From contig OX438743.1 in assembly GCA_949316235.1 (NCBI GenBank), positions 40,145,242 to 40,209,241 on the forward strand: a stretch of DNA of 64,000 nt, written 5' to 3'. The notes below the pieces were generated by a model. It did not search any database. It worked only from the letters and a program-made list of their open reading frames with translations, and had not been told where the DNA came from. This document shows, one piece after another, positions 39,501-42,784 of this stretch (the stretch's first letter is position 1; every line of letters starts with the position of its first letter). Source of the DNA: Oegoconia quadripuncta (lineage: Eukaryota > Arthropoda > Insecta > Lepidoptera > Autostichidae). A program made the translations under genes and the position numbers.

Positions 39501-42160
39501 CACATAAAAATCACGATCTCGATTCAAAAAGGCCAGATAAATTTCATATTTTTACGACTGGAAAAAGATGGTACCTATACTCCTATAAATACAGTTTTTT
39601 TTATGTGGTAAATTACGATTTGTATGAAAACTAGCTATGGTTTACCGTTAACATTAATAACTTGCAGCACTCGTGGCGCATTCGCATTCGCTATTCGTTT
39701 TCGATTAAACAATGTCTGGAATGGTCAGTCCTTAGATGGGTGATCACTAGTGGCATTTTAATACGATAGTTGGTCCCGGTTGTTTTCAATTGAAGGCAGT
39801 CGATAAGCCAAGTCGGTGGCCTAAAGGGTCGGCTTAAAAATACTGCCTGTGAGGTGGCCACTAAATCTGACACAAATCCACCAGTCCGCACTGGGGCCCG
39901 AGGTGATTATAGCCCATACCCTCTCCCAGGGAGAGAAGGCTGTGCCCCAAAAGTGGGGACGTGTAAGACTGTTGATGACTAATAACTTACCGAGTTCACA
40001 GCAAAAACTCGTTTCTCTCTAGTGGCGGCATGTACGGCGGCCACGGAGACGACGCACGCGCCGCACCCGCCCTCGTGACACATGGTCTTAGTGCCGTACA
40101 ACTGCAGGGTATCGCGCAGGTACGCGCTCAAAGTTGTTTCAGGGCTCACCTCGCTGCCCGCTGATATTAATAATAATAATACATTTAATTATAAAAACGT
40201 TAATTTCTCACCACAAGGCAAAGATACAATGTATGGTATGACTGTAAGCTTTAAACTTCACACGACCTCCTTCCCCATAGGGATGACCTTGTGCCATGTT
40301 GCATTTCATTGGATAGCAAGTGGGGTAATGAGAAACCTCTTTTCTTACTTACACACCCTATTTCTTTCTTTAATTAGTCCGGTGTCCGATGTAGCAATAG
40401 AGTCGCGTACGGCACCGTCTACCCTCAGTAAGCGCCGTGTCGAGTATGGAGGCGGGATTGTCAAGTAGGCACTGTCAGTCATGTGGCTACTGTCTGACAC
40501 AAATACATAAAACCCAGTGTCCAGTGGCCACTAGCCTTACACAAATCCACAAAGTTGAGTGTCAAATGGCCACTAGTCTGACACAAATTCACACAACTGA
40601 CTGTCAGATGTCCACTGTCGGACACCAATCCACAAAACTGAGCGTCAAGTGGCCACTAATTTGACACAAATCCATAAAACTGACTGTGATGTGGCCACTG
40701 TCTGACACAAATCCACAAAACTGAGTGTAAAGTGGCCACTAGTCTGATACAAATCTACAAAACTGAGTGTCAAGTGGCCACTAGTCTGACACAAATTCAC
40801 ACAACTGACTGTCAGATTGCCACTGTCGGACACAAACCCACAAAACTGAGTGTCAAGTGGCCACTAATCTGACACAAATCCACAAAACTGCACTCAGTTT
40901 TGTGGATTCAGACTTGACACTTCAAGTAGCCACTAATCTGACACAAATCCATAAAACTGACCATTATGTGGCCACTGTCTGACACAAATCCACAAATCTG
41001 ACTGTCATGTGGCCACTGTTTGACACAAATCCACAAAACTGAGTGTCAAGTGGCCACTAATATGAGACAAATCCACAAAACTGAGTGTCAAGCGGCCACT
41101 AATCTGACACAAATCCATAAAACTGACTGTTATGTGGCCACTGTCTGACACAAATCCACAAAATTGACTGTCATGTGGCCAGTGTTTGACACAAATTCAC
41201 AAAGCTGAATGTAAAGTGGCCAGTAGTCTGACATAAATCCACAAAACTGACTGTCAGGTAGCCACTAGTTTGATACAAATCCAAGTTATAGAGTGAGCGG
41301 AGCCTGTGCACTTAATTTTAGTCAGTCAAACATTTATAATATTATATACCCACCAAACATATACAACAGCGTTATATATGTTTGGTGGGTAGTAGGTTAG
41401 TATTGTTAGATGTCCGCCTGGCGAGGTACCATTATCTTATCTAAGTCTGCCGCCAAGCAGCAATGTTGACAGCATTGCTGCTCCGGCTGTTTGAGATAAG
41501 ATAGCCAGTCCCCCACATTAGTTGGGGGTTCTAGGTGAACTGGCATCCACCTTCGGCCTTATCTTCACTTAACATCAGATGTGATTGAGTTTATGCGTTA
41601 ACCAGCCCCCGTAGCATGACAGGCGCGATAAAAAAATATCTCGCGCGAGATAACATTTGTCCTGCTCATTCACTTGGACGAAATATACAACTATCACACC
41701 GTCACTCCTACGTCGCGCGCGACAAACGATGTCATGCTACATGGAGTATCAAAGTTAACTGATAATAATTTTTTGAACCAGAACTCGTCAAAACTTAATT
41801 TATTTTACTTAGTTAACAATGTATTAACTTTGATTTGTGGTTGCGATTAATAGCACTGTTATTTGAGATTATATTATTAAAAAAATCACTGTAAAATTGT
41901 GAAAATTGTGATCACAGTACTTAAAAATGCGACTAAGGCGGTCAAATTTTAAACTTTTTCGAAAAATTTCTATTATCGCTTCACTAAGTGACATGGATTT
42001 TTTTTCTCATTTTTTTCATAACTGATATACCTTGGCCTCTCGCCCGGTACCAGGTTATCGGTGAGTTTCGGGACACCCTGTATATAAGATAAAAATAATC
42101 AAAACAACACTTACATAATCTGTAATGCTCTCCATTGATAGTGAAATATATTTTATCCAT
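3428..42160 (-). CDS. aldehyde oxidase, 22 exons
   Basis: A molybdo-flavoenzyme that oxidises aldehydes to carboxylic acids, normally a cytosolic homodimer with two 2Fe-2S centres, FAD and molybdopterin. Coding exons (minus strand): 42160-42115, 40160-39991, 39136-38979, 38139-38001, 36158-35970, 34932-34875, 34280-34057, 32684-32582, 31601-31474, 31071-30787, 29742-29581, 29217-29098, 28475-28200, 27475-27255, 26012-25820, 24288-24093, 20794-20548, 19579-19468, 17582-17375, 15562-15381, 13150-12961, 3549-3428. All use GT/AG and join in phase to about 1,242 residues, with no frameshift or internal stop. All eight cluster cysteines are present (C43, C48, C51, C73; C112, C115, C148, C150). FAD motifs ([27 protein letters not shown]) and molybdenum-site motifs ([21 protein letters not shown] with catalytic Glu ~1206) are visible. 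Insect aldehyde oxidases are usually near 1,270 residues, so a short C-terminal exon may be missing. Xanthine dehydrogenase is less likely by motif wording and length. Confidence 0.93.
3596..3829 (+). mobile_element. SINE family A, copy 2
   Basis: Same head and tail as the copy at 2608. It has a diverged B box (GGTTCGCATCCC) and ends in an ATTT-rich tail. It lies just downstream (lower-strand upstream) of the last detected aldehyde oxidase exon, so it sits in that gene's last large intron. Confidence 0.85.
3830..5799. other. P450 upstream region inside aldehyde oxidase intron 21
   Basis: No reading frame with recognisable similarity. A repeat piece at about 4497-4573 (core ATTGCCGTTGAAACGT) recurs near 53985-54047 and 58978-59031, and inverted near 35584-35643. 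The rest is AT-rich and presumably includes the P450 control region. Confidence 0.5.
5800..5860 (+). promoter_or_regulatory. P450 core promoter candidate
   Basis: TATAAAA at 5800-5806 lies about 145 bp before the P450 start codon. Transcription starting about 30 bp downstream would give a 5' leader of roughly 115-120 nt. Confidence 0.5.
5949..7293 (+). CDS. P450 exon 1
   Basis: Encodes residues 1-448 plus one base, from the membrane anchor to the heme cysteine. The donor is GTAAGT at 7294. Confidence 0.94.
5949..9125 (+). CDS. cytochrome P450, CYP3 clan (CYP6-like), two exons
   Basis: A membrane-bound microsomal monooxygenase that uses O2 and electrons from P450 reductase; CYP3-clan insect members often act on plant toxins and insecticides. 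Exons 5949-7293 and 8962-9125 join at G449 (phase 1) to give 502 residues, a normal length. Seen: N-terminal anchor [18 protein letters not shown]; hinge KGIKGPKPS; helix [13 protein letters not shown]-helix AGFETSS; K-helix ETLRKHP (ExxR); FDPTRF; heme loop [15 protein letters not shown] with axial Cys447. The intron falls just after the heme cysteine, a position used by many CYP6 genes. The frame stays open 24 codons upstream but with no ATG, so the start is the ATG at 5949 before the anchor. It lies inside an aldehyde oxidase intron on the opposite strand. The exact subfamily cannot be assigned here. Confidence 0.94.
7346..7556 (+). mobile_element. SINE family B, diverged copy
   Basis: A degraded tRNA-like head with GGGTTCGGATCCTGC, followed by a GTCCGTTATCTAG stretch shared with the copies at 14864 and 51935. 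It lies in the P450 intron. Confidence 0.65.
7664..8387 (-). mobile_element. internally deleted long-TIR mariner-like element
   Basis: Starts TACAGGGTGTAATCG and ends with its inverse; both ends sit next to TA. The inverted repeats run about 170 bp (7664-7836 and 8214-8387). Between them the minus strand still encodes the tail of a transposase (about 7850-8100: [15 protein letters not shown], ending RGRHFEHLL). The catalytic N-terminal two-thirds are gone, so it cannot move itself. It sits in the P450 intron. Confidence 0.9.
8645..8940 (-). mobile_element. 5S-like SINE, copy 1
   Basis: Minus-strand copy. The 5S-like head is near 8870-8935 (inverted: CTTAACTTCACTAA, GTCAGTCCTTGG) and the tail is at 8645-8800, with the CTGTCAGACTAGTGGTCACC stretch. 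It ends about 20 bp before P450 exon 2. Confidence 0.8.
8962..9125 (+). CDS. P450 exon 2
   Basis: The acceptor is AAATTGCAG at 8961. It encodes [20 protein letters not shown] through LWINIARR and a TAA stop at 9123-9125: the L-helix and the C-terminal beta strands. Confidence 0.93.
9222..9320 (-). mobile_element. 5S-like SINE, tail fragment in P450 3'UTR
   Basis: Matches the inverted tail (GTCCCCATTGTTGGGGC; GATTGGTGGATTCATGTCA) of the copies at 20893 and 39670. Confidence 0.55.
9911..10026 (+). terminator. candidate P450 polyadenylation signals
   Basis: AATAAA-type signals lie at about 9911-9916 and 10020-10025, the second followed by a T-rich tract. Either would give a 3'UTR of about 0.8-0.9 kb. 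The distance makes this tentative. Confidence 0.3.
10027..10542. other. aldehyde oxidase intron 21, no further feature
   Basis: No coding similarity or clear repeat seen. Confidence 0.5.
10543..10820 (+). mobile_element. SINE family A, copy 3
   Basis: Near-complete: head with GTGTAGTGGTTAGCAAC, B box GGTTCGAATCCCGCTAGGGG, tail with CTAGATGGCTCTGTGTG, ending in an ATT repeat. Confidence 0.87.
10918..11165 (-). repeat. high-copy repeat family H, copy 1
   Basis: Contains the inverse of GATGAAATTTGGTATACAGG and ATCCCGATAAA. The same unit occurs at 15104, 32168, 52462, 52655 and 61253. Its class (SINE or Helitron-like) is unclear. Confidence 0.65.
11395..11615 (+). mobile_element. SINE family C, 3' part
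   Basis: Begins in the body (CTGGCTAGCTACCACCATCT) and ends in the A-rich tail. The tRNA-like head is missing. Confidence 0.75.
12003..12336 (-). mobile_element. SINE family C, full copy
   Basis: Read on the minus strand it starts CCGCCTCCGTGGCTCAATGT (A-box-like) with GGTTCGATCCCCAGCGGGG (B-box-like), then the family body and an A-rich tail at 12003. Confidence 0.88.
12961..13150 (-). CDS. aldehyde oxidase exon 21
   Basis: Encodes residues 1140-1202: [33 protein letters not shown] and AGVLRSK. It ends in phase 1 at a GTATTT donor. The next detected exon is 9.4 kb away. Confidence 0.92.
13151..14578. other. aldehyde oxidase intron 20 with a CpG-dense patch
   Basis: No coding similarity. 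About 14080-14200 is much richer in CG dinucleotides (ACGACGCGGGCGGCGGCGCG) than its surroundings. A GAGAGTCGA-rich stretch lies at about 14440-14480. Confidence 0.5.
14579..14662. repeat. perfect-arm hairpin, 84 bp
   Basis: Outer arms (AATTAAAGCACAG / CTGTGCTTTAATT) and inner arms (AGCTGCGTTGTC / GACAACGCAGCT) are separated by a short loop and one unpaired AT-rich insert. It looks like a small foldback MITE. Confidence 0.75.
14864..15096 (+). mobile_element. SINE family B, copy
   Basis: A tRNA-like head (TTGGTGTAGTGGATAGTGA; GCGGGTTCGAATTC), then TTTATCCGTTATCGAG and a TTATTATTG tail. Confidence 0.85.
15104..15290 (-). repeat. repeat family H, copy 2
   Basis: Starts CTAGCTTTTCGCCCGCGG on the plus strand and contains ATCCCGCGGGAA and ACCAAATTTCATCCAAATCC. 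It directly follows the SINE at 14864 and ends shortly before exon 20. Confidence 0.65.
15381..15562 (-). CDS. aldehyde oxidase exon 20
   Basis: Encodes residues 1079-1139: [30 protein letters not shown] and [19 protein letters not shown], the last being a strongly conserved family block. Start fixed by the AG at 15564-15563, which keeps phase with exon 19. Confidence 0.92.
16115..16230 (-). mobile_element. 5S-like SINE, tail fragment
   Basis: Contains AGCCAGCCTCCTCTCACTAG and the inverse of ACTGACAGGTGGCCACTA, as in the copy at 8645. Confidence 0.6.
16245..16668 (+). mobile_element. MITE family M1, copy 1 (~420 bp)
   Basis: The ends are imperfect inverted repeats: TTAGGTCCTTACTTATAAAA and the inverse of its partner near 16640-16668. 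A full second copy lies inverted at 57761-58194, with fragments at 56905-57060 and 61131-61260. No coding capacity. Confidence 0.75.
16669..17374. other. aldehyde oxidase intron 19, no feature
   Basis: AT-rich. GAAGTACGTAACT-like words repeat near 16861-16905. I see nothing else. Confidence 0.5.
17375..17582 (-). CDS. aldehyde oxidase exon 19
   Basis: Encodes residues 1010-1078, [20 protein letters not shown] through the N-G-S-V-T-S-E-S region to [11 protein letters not shown]. Confidence 0.92.
18070..18345 (-). pseudogene. LINE reverse-transcriptase fragment, inverted part
   Basis: Minus strand reads [20 protein letters not shown], the stretch that usually follows the catalytic FADD box. 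It abuts a plus-strand fragment that starts at the same LDCS position. Degraded and not functional. Confidence 0.6.
18316..19080 (+). pseudogene. LINE reverse-transcriptase C-terminal fragment
   Basis: Reads [20 protein letters not shown], then [18 protein letters not shown] and, after a frame break near 18800, [13 protein letters not shown]. This is the thumb and C-terminal part of a non-LTR retrotransposon polymerase. The 3' end (18950-19080) holds an inverted pair, GCTTTATAAGC / GCTTATAAAGC. Confidence 0.75.
19468..19579 (-). CDS. aldehyde oxidase exon 18 (molybdenum site)
   Basis: Encodes residues 972-1009 with [16 protein letters not shown], the MGQG signature that contacts the molybdenum cofactor. 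Confidence 0.93.
19655..19835 (+). mobile_element. 5S-like SINE, head
   Basis: GATTAGCGAAATTAAACAAT and GTCAGTCCTTGGGTGGGTGA align with the internal promoter half of 5S rRNA (GAAGTTAAGCAAC...GTACTTGGATGGGTGACC). The body is cut short near 19835. Confidence 0.75.
20548..20794 (-). CDS. aldehyde oxidase exon 17
   Basis: Encodes residues 890-971, from [17 protein letters not shown] to [15 protein letters not shown]. It ends in phase 2 and joins exon 18 to give YPIGYYGNFAV. Confidence 0.92.
20893..21225 (+). mobile_element. 5S-like SINE, near-full copy
   Basis: The 5S-like head at about 20905-20990 (GGTTAGCGAAGTTAAGTAAT; CAGTCCTAGGATGGGTGAAC) is followed by a body with GGTCCCGGTTGTTTTCAATT, the CTGACTGTCAGATGGTCACT block and a tail ending CCCCAATAGTGGAGACGTG. 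Confidence 0.83.
21500..23623 (-). mobile_element. long-TIR Tc1/mariner-type transposon, apparently complete
   Basis: Flanked by TA on both sides. The inverted repeats are about 270 bp (21500-21769 and 23354-23623) and nearly identical, differing at a few bases such as position 6. The transposase gene lies between them on the minus strand. Long, near-identical arms and an open reading frame suggest fairly recent insertion. It lies in aldehyde oxidase intron 16. Confidence 0.93.
21848..22909 (-). CDS. Tc1/mariner-superfamily transposase
   Basis: A DDE/D transposase that cuts and joins the element's ends at TA sites. 353 residues, normal for the superfamily, with a start Met and no frame breaks. 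An N-terminal helix-turn-helix region (about residues 1-120, including [16 protein letters not shown]) precedes the catalytic core. The three acidic positions are visible in [18 protein letters not shown] and [16 protein letters not shown] count 40 residues between the second and third Asp, more than the 34 of classical mariners, so it belongs to another clade. It ends [10 protein letters not shown] cannot tell from sequence whether it is active. Confidence 0.93.
   Translation of the reverse strand: MAYQVSFDLMEAYFLNDKDISRSLRWYGVKYPDRQIPSRKVLKRLVNNLKTLGRFDKRPREPQQENHTINDEELGILIYFSAFPKASVREGEHEIGVSKSKIHRVLKKHGFKSYVEGRLVQKLLPGDTERRKNFCLDIQARLLEDPNFLDNIIWTDESNFSNNGMYNRNNNRIWSKENPLRVTETNNQVRFSLNCWCGLLKNRVFLIHFYQGTLNTEKYLGILQILRDKIRNHSAAEQENLIFQQDGAPAHNSRRAADFLNECFPTWIGTNGPIRWPARSPDLTPLDFFFWGYVKDMLYKKRYENVGELQTELCHITSSVHHKMIRKSTGSGLIKRLAICVRQEGSHFEHLIN
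23780..23985 (+). pseudogene. LINE polymerase C-terminal remnant
   Basis: Reads [20 protein letters not shown] and then [10 protein letters not shown] before stops. This matches the Cys-rich ending (CxCG...HLL.CP) of R1/jockey-type polymerases. Confidence 0.55.
24027..24073 (+). mobile_element. SINE family C, head fragment
   Basis: Contains CCGCCTCCGTGGCTCAATGT only, 20 bp before the exon 16 donor side. Confidence 0.65.
24093..24288 (-). CDS. aldehyde oxidase exon 16
   Basis: Encodes residues 825-889, starting [20 protein letters not shown] and ending NTWCRAP. The phase-1 junction with exon 17 gives RAPATTEAT, where relatives usually have RAPG followed by xxEG. Confidence 0.92.
24410..24679 (+). 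mobile_element. SINE family A, copy 4
   Basis: Head slightly degraded (CGTATAGTAGTTTGAAACTC); B box GGTTCGAATCCCGC intact; tail ends in ATTT repeats. Confidence 0.85.
24770..25112 (-). mobile_element. SINE family C, full copy
   Basis: The head is at 25030-25112 on the minus strand (GGTTCGATCCCCAGCGG); the tail lies toward 24770. Confidence 0.87.
25298..25412 (-). mobile_element. SINE family B, 3' part
   Basis: Carries the inverse of GATGATTGGTATAACTGCC and of TTTATCCGTTATC. The head is absent. Confidence 0.7.
25458..25692 (+). repeat. repeat family G, copy 1
   Basis: Begins near GGGTGAAATTTTCAAGTGGG and includes GTACTCAAAGGAGTCCCG and CGCTAATAAGGAACGAATTC. Partners lie at 27637 and 28531. 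The best-preserved end (TACAGGGTGA at 27637) resembles a mariner terminus. Confidence 0.65.
25820..26012 (-). CDS. aldehyde oxidase exon 15 (molybdopterin domain)
   Basis: Encodes residues 760-824, beginning [27 protein letters not shown] is the hallmark cofactor loop. Strongly GC-rich, with many Ala and Arg codons. Confidence 0.93.
26013..27254. other. aldehyde oxidase intron 14, no clear feature
   Basis: No recognisable gene. A short CG-rich stretch lies at about 26560-26610. Confidence 0.5.
27255..27475 (-). CDS. aldehyde oxidase exon 14 (molybdopterin domain)
   Basis: Encodes residues 687-759, including [15 protein letters not shown], the conserved TMEPQ stretch lining the molybdenum site. 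It ends in phase 2 at a GTATGG donor. Confidence 0.92.
27637..27873 (+). repeat. repeat family G, copy 2
   Basis: Starts TACAGGGTGATTTTTTTAAG, the most complete end of this family. It may be a lone terminal piece of a mariner-like element. Confidence 0.65.
28200..28475 (-). CDS. aldehyde oxidase exon 13
   Basis: Encodes residues 595-686, beginning [20 protein letters not shown] and including [11 protein letters not shown]. Its Ala/Arg-rich second half and high GC are unusual. A diverged SINE piece lies just beyond its donor. Confidence 0.9.
28531..28625 (+). repeat. repeat family G, copy 3 (truncated)
   Basis: TTTTCAAGTGGGCGTGCACG through GTGCCTGATTTTGAC, with the rest missing. Confidence 0.6.
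28720..28935 (-). pseudogene. LINE polymerase C-terminal remnant
   Basis: Minus strand reads [20 protein letters not shown], then [16 protein letters not shown], the terminal segment of RTE/R1-like polymerases. A related copy is at 38215-38430. Confidence 0.65.
29098..29217 (-). CDS. aldehyde oxidase exon 12
   Basis: Encodes 40 residues (555-594), starting [10 protein letters not shown]. This is the start of the a/b-hammerhead domain, where most relatives read CSGEAxYxxD. Confidence 0.88.
29255..29350 (+). mobile_element. SINE family A, head only
   Basis: GTGTAGTGGTTAGAAACTGA and CGGGTTCCAATCCCGC, then truncated after GCATACGTTTGTATGA. It lies 38 bp upstream of exon 12 on the minus strand. 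Confidence 0.78.
29581..29742 (-). CDS. aldehyde oxidase exon 11 (domain linker)
   Basis: Encodes residues 501-554, with the [18 protein letters not shown] segment that precedes the molybdopterin half. Very GC-rich compared with exons 5, 8 or 16. Confidence 0.9.
29800..30786. other. aldehyde oxidase intron 10, no clear feature
   Basis: No recognisable gene or complete repeat. Confidence 0.45.
30787..31071 (-). CDS. aldehyde oxidase exon 10 (FAD domain C-terminal part)
   Basis: Encodes 95 residues (406-500), starting [17 protein letters not shown] and including [12 protein letters not shown]. This is the CO-dehydrogenase-flavoprotein C-terminal region. Phase 0 at both ends. Confidence 0.93.
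31190..31312 (+). mobile_element. 5S-like SINE, body fragment
   Basis: TTTTAATACTAGTTCTTCCG and the GGTGATCACTAGTTTGACA block match the middle of the copy at 20893. Confidence 0.55.
31474..31601 (-). CDS. aldehyde oxidase exon 9
   Basis: Encodes residues 363-405 of the FAD-domain core, ending [16 protein letters not shown]. Confidence 0.9.
31622..31936 (-). mobile_element. SINE family C, full copy with small deletion
   Basis: Head at 31936 downward with GGTTCGATCCCCAGCGGGG. About 20 bp around the GGCTAGCTACCACC block are missing near 31810. It is inserted close upstream of exon 9. Confidence 0.87.
31996..32117. repeat. tandem duplication, two ~60-bp units
   Basis: The unit starting GAAAAAATACATCAATATTG and ending CTCAAAAATTCTC occurs twice head to tail, with one or two base differences. 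Confidence 0.85.
32168..32395 (+). repeat. repeat family H, copy 3
   Basis: Starts CTAATGTTATAAATGCGGAA, has ATCCCGATAAAGCAAGTAGC and ends GCGCAAAGCTAGTA. It gives the clearest view of both ends of this family. Confidence 0.7.
32582..32684 (-). CDS. aldehyde oxidase exon 8 (FAD domain)
   Basis: Encodes residues 329-362 with [20 protein letters not shown], the conserved FAD-pyrophosphate loop. It ends in phase 1 at a GTAAGT donor. Confidence 0.92.
32717..32850. mobile_element. MITE family M2, copy 1 (~134 bp)
   Basis: Inverted ends TAGCATGGCAGGAGCGATAA / CAATGCCATGCTA. The interior is shared with the copy at 41611 (ATTTGTCCTGCTCATTC; CTCCTACGTCGCGCGCG). Confidence 0.78.
32851..34056. other. 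aldehyde oxidase intron 7, no feature
   Basis: No recognisable gene or complete repeat. Confidence 0.45.
34057..34280 (-). CDS. aldehyde oxidase exon 7 (FAD domain)
   Basis: Encodes residues 254-328 with [13 protein letters not shown] and the FAD motif [14 protein letters not shown]. It ends in HEAVRN, which continues directly into IGTLGGNL in the next exon. Confidence 0.92.
34628..34790 (+). repeat. repeat family F, copy 1
   Basis: GGACCGATTTCGAAGTGTCG and AAAATCCAACATGGCGCCC. Related copies: 59040-59250 (plus), 60815-61005 (minus), 36850-36990 (minus, partial). Confidence 0.65.
34875..34932 (-). CDS. aldehyde oxidase exon 6 (FAD domain start)
   Basis: A 58-nt exon encoding [20 protein letters not shown], the first FAD-binding segment. 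It is too short to show as an ORF and was found from the family motif plus its GT/AG signals. Confidence 0.9.
34990..35880. other. aldehyde oxidase intron 5, AT-rich
   Basis: A GATACAAGATACAAAATAC run lies at 35075-35108. A dispersed piece at 35640-35700 (GGTTGGAACACCCAAACACT) recurs near 8485-8520 and, inverted, near 58920-58960. No gene. Confidence 0.5.
35970..36158 (-). CDS. aldehyde oxidase exon 5 (linker)
   Basis: Encodes 63 residues (172-234), the variable linker between the iron-sulphur and FAD domains. It ends with [12 protein letters not shown], the usual lead into the FAD domain. Confidence 0.9.
36440..36778 (+). mobile_element. SINE family C, full copy
   Basis: Head CCGCCTCCGTGGCTCAATGT, B box slightly decayed (GGTTCTATCTCCAGCGGGG), tail with a poly-A run. 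Confidence 0.87.
36998..37110 (+). mobile_element. SINE family C, tail only
   Basis: GCTTCCACCTTCATCTCATC through GTGCTAACCCGTTGTGCAT. Confidence 0.65.
37594..37858 (+). mobile_element. SINE family A, copy 6
   Basis: GACGACCTGGGTGTAGTCGT head, B box weakened to GTTCAATCCCGC, tail ends ATTTATTTA. Confidence 0.83.
38001..38139 (-). CDS. aldehyde oxidase exon 4
   Basis: Encodes residues 125-171. [13 protein letters not shown] gives C148 and C150, completing cluster II. It ends in phase 0. Confidence 0.92.
38215..38430 (+). pseudogene. LINE polymerase C-terminal remnant
   Basis: Plus strand shows [10 protein letters not shown], frame breaks, then ACFIF-like ending. It is an inverted relative of 28720-28935. 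A tail piece with AGAAGAACAAGCAAGAAACT at 38570-38600 also occurs at 53290 and, as an inverse, near 59920-59940. Confidence 0.55.
38690..38862 (-). mobile_element. 5S-like SINE, diverged copy
   Basis: Inverse of the head (GACTGGACTGCGTCACACAC; GCTTAACTTTGCTAAT) plus part of the body. It ends about 115 bp from exon 3. Confidence 0.55.
38979..39136 (-). CDS. aldehyde oxidase exon 3
   Basis: Encodes residues 73-124. C73 opens the exon and is the fourth ligand of cluster [15 protein letters not shown] supplies C112 and C115 of the second 2Fe-2S cluster. Confidence 0.92.
39665..39990 (+). mobile_element. 5S-like SINE, near-full copy
   Basis: Head GATTAAACAATGTCTGGAAT and CAGTCCTTAGATGGGTGATC; body GGTCCCGGTTGTTTTCAATT; tail GGGGACGTGTAAG. 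It abuts exon 2 of the aldehyde oxidase at 39991. Confidence 0.82.
39991..40160 (-). CDS. aldehyde oxidase exon 2 (2Fe-2S cluster I)
   Basis: Encodes residues 16-72. It contains [13 protein letters not shown], the Cys-x4-Cys-x2-Cys of the first 2Fe-2S cluster (C43, C48, C51). The acceptor follows ATATCAG and the donor is GTAAGT. Confidence 0.92.
40470..41290. repeat. minisatellite, ~20 units of 38-42 bp
   Basis: The unit reads roughly GTGGCCACTAGTCTGACACA-AATCCACAAAACTGAGTGTCAA, alternating between CACTAGTCTGACAC, CACTAATCTGACAC and shorter CACTGTCTGACAC forms. A local inverted stretch lies near 40890-40920. The unit resembles the CTGTCAGATGGTCACTAGTC block of the 5S-like SINE. It lies in aldehyde oxidase intron 1. 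Confidence 0.9.
41385..41610 (+). mobile_element. SINE family C, body and tail
   Basis: Starts in the body (GGTAGTAGGTTAGTATTG, diverged) and ends GATTGAGTTTATGCGTTAAC. No head. Confidence 0.65.
41611..41744. mobile_element. MITE family M2, copy 2
   Basis: Inverted ends GTAGCATGACAGGCGCGATA / GATGTCATGCTAC. The interior is shared with 32717-32850. Confidence 0.78.
42050..42085. mobile_element. mariner-like terminal remnant
   Basis: TTTCGGGACACCCTGTATA next to a TA has the form of a right end of the Tc1/mariner-type elements in this window. No matching left end was found nearby. Confidence 0.4.
42115..42160 (-). CDS. aldehyde oxidase exon 1 (start)
   Basis: Encodes residues 1-15, beginning [14 protein letters not shown], the usual first beta strand of the plant-type ferredoxin domain. 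ATG at 42160 sits in the context CAACATGG. It ends in phase 1 at a GTAAGT donor and joins the next exon to give [12 protein letters not shown]. Confidence 0.8.
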
Positions 42161-42225
42161 GTTGATGTGTTAACAGAATGATAGTCGTCGACACAGCGAT
42201 TCACACACAGGAGGGACTGAAATGT
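42161..42225 (-). promoter_or_regulatory. aldehyde oxidase 5' leader or 5'UTR acceptor
   Basis: Upstream of the ATG the minus strand reads TTTCAGTCCC at about 42222-42213. This could be an arthropod TCAGT initiator or the 3' splice site of a 5'UTR intron. I see no TATA box at the expected distance, so I cannot tell which. Confidence 0.3.
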
Positions 42226-42309
42226 AATGTAAATACAGTTAGGAATCGGGTCACGATCTGGTGTGGCCTATGGTGATCTCTCAACAGACTGCATACTGGG
42301 GTCGGTATG

Positions 42310-42712
42310 CTCAAGTGTTCAAGTAGGGCTACATGAACGACAACCGGTGCTTGTGCGGTGATACACCACAAACTATGGAGCATCTTCTATGCTGCCTGTC
42401 GTATTCCAACACTTGTACGCTACAGGACCTCTACGATATCACAGAAAATGCTGCATGTATAGCCACATTCTGGTCCTCAATAATTTGTTGTTTTAAACTG
42501 CCAAAAATTGACAAAACAACCAACTTCAGTAAGGTTCCACTCTCCATTTCCGGAGTGCACCATCAGATCTTATCCAAATTTATATGGGACCATCCTAGGG
42601 TTGACAAACATATGGGTAGACATACATTAAAAAAGATACATACAGACGAACGAACACCTTTTTTGGAGTCGCTTAAAAAAAGTGTTAAAGTAAACATTGT
42701 TAAGAAACATTA
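42310..42712 (+). pseudogene. LINE polymerase C-terminal remnant
   Basis: Reads NRCLCGDTPQTMEHLLCCLS, then CTLQDLYDITENAACIATFW, a CxCG...HLL Cys-rich ending as in R1/jockey-type polymerases. It lies just upstream of the aldehyde oxidase start, on the other strand. Confidence 0.65.
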
Positions 42713-42784
42713 ATAAATAAATAAATATCCTTGGGCATACACACAATGCGATCTAGTTCCACTTTAAGCAACTATAGGCTAGAG
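42713..42784 (-). mobile_element. SINE family A, tail fragment
   Basis: Inverse of the tail (GATCTAGTTCCACTTTAAGC; ATAAATATCCTTGGGCATAC). Confidence 0.7.
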
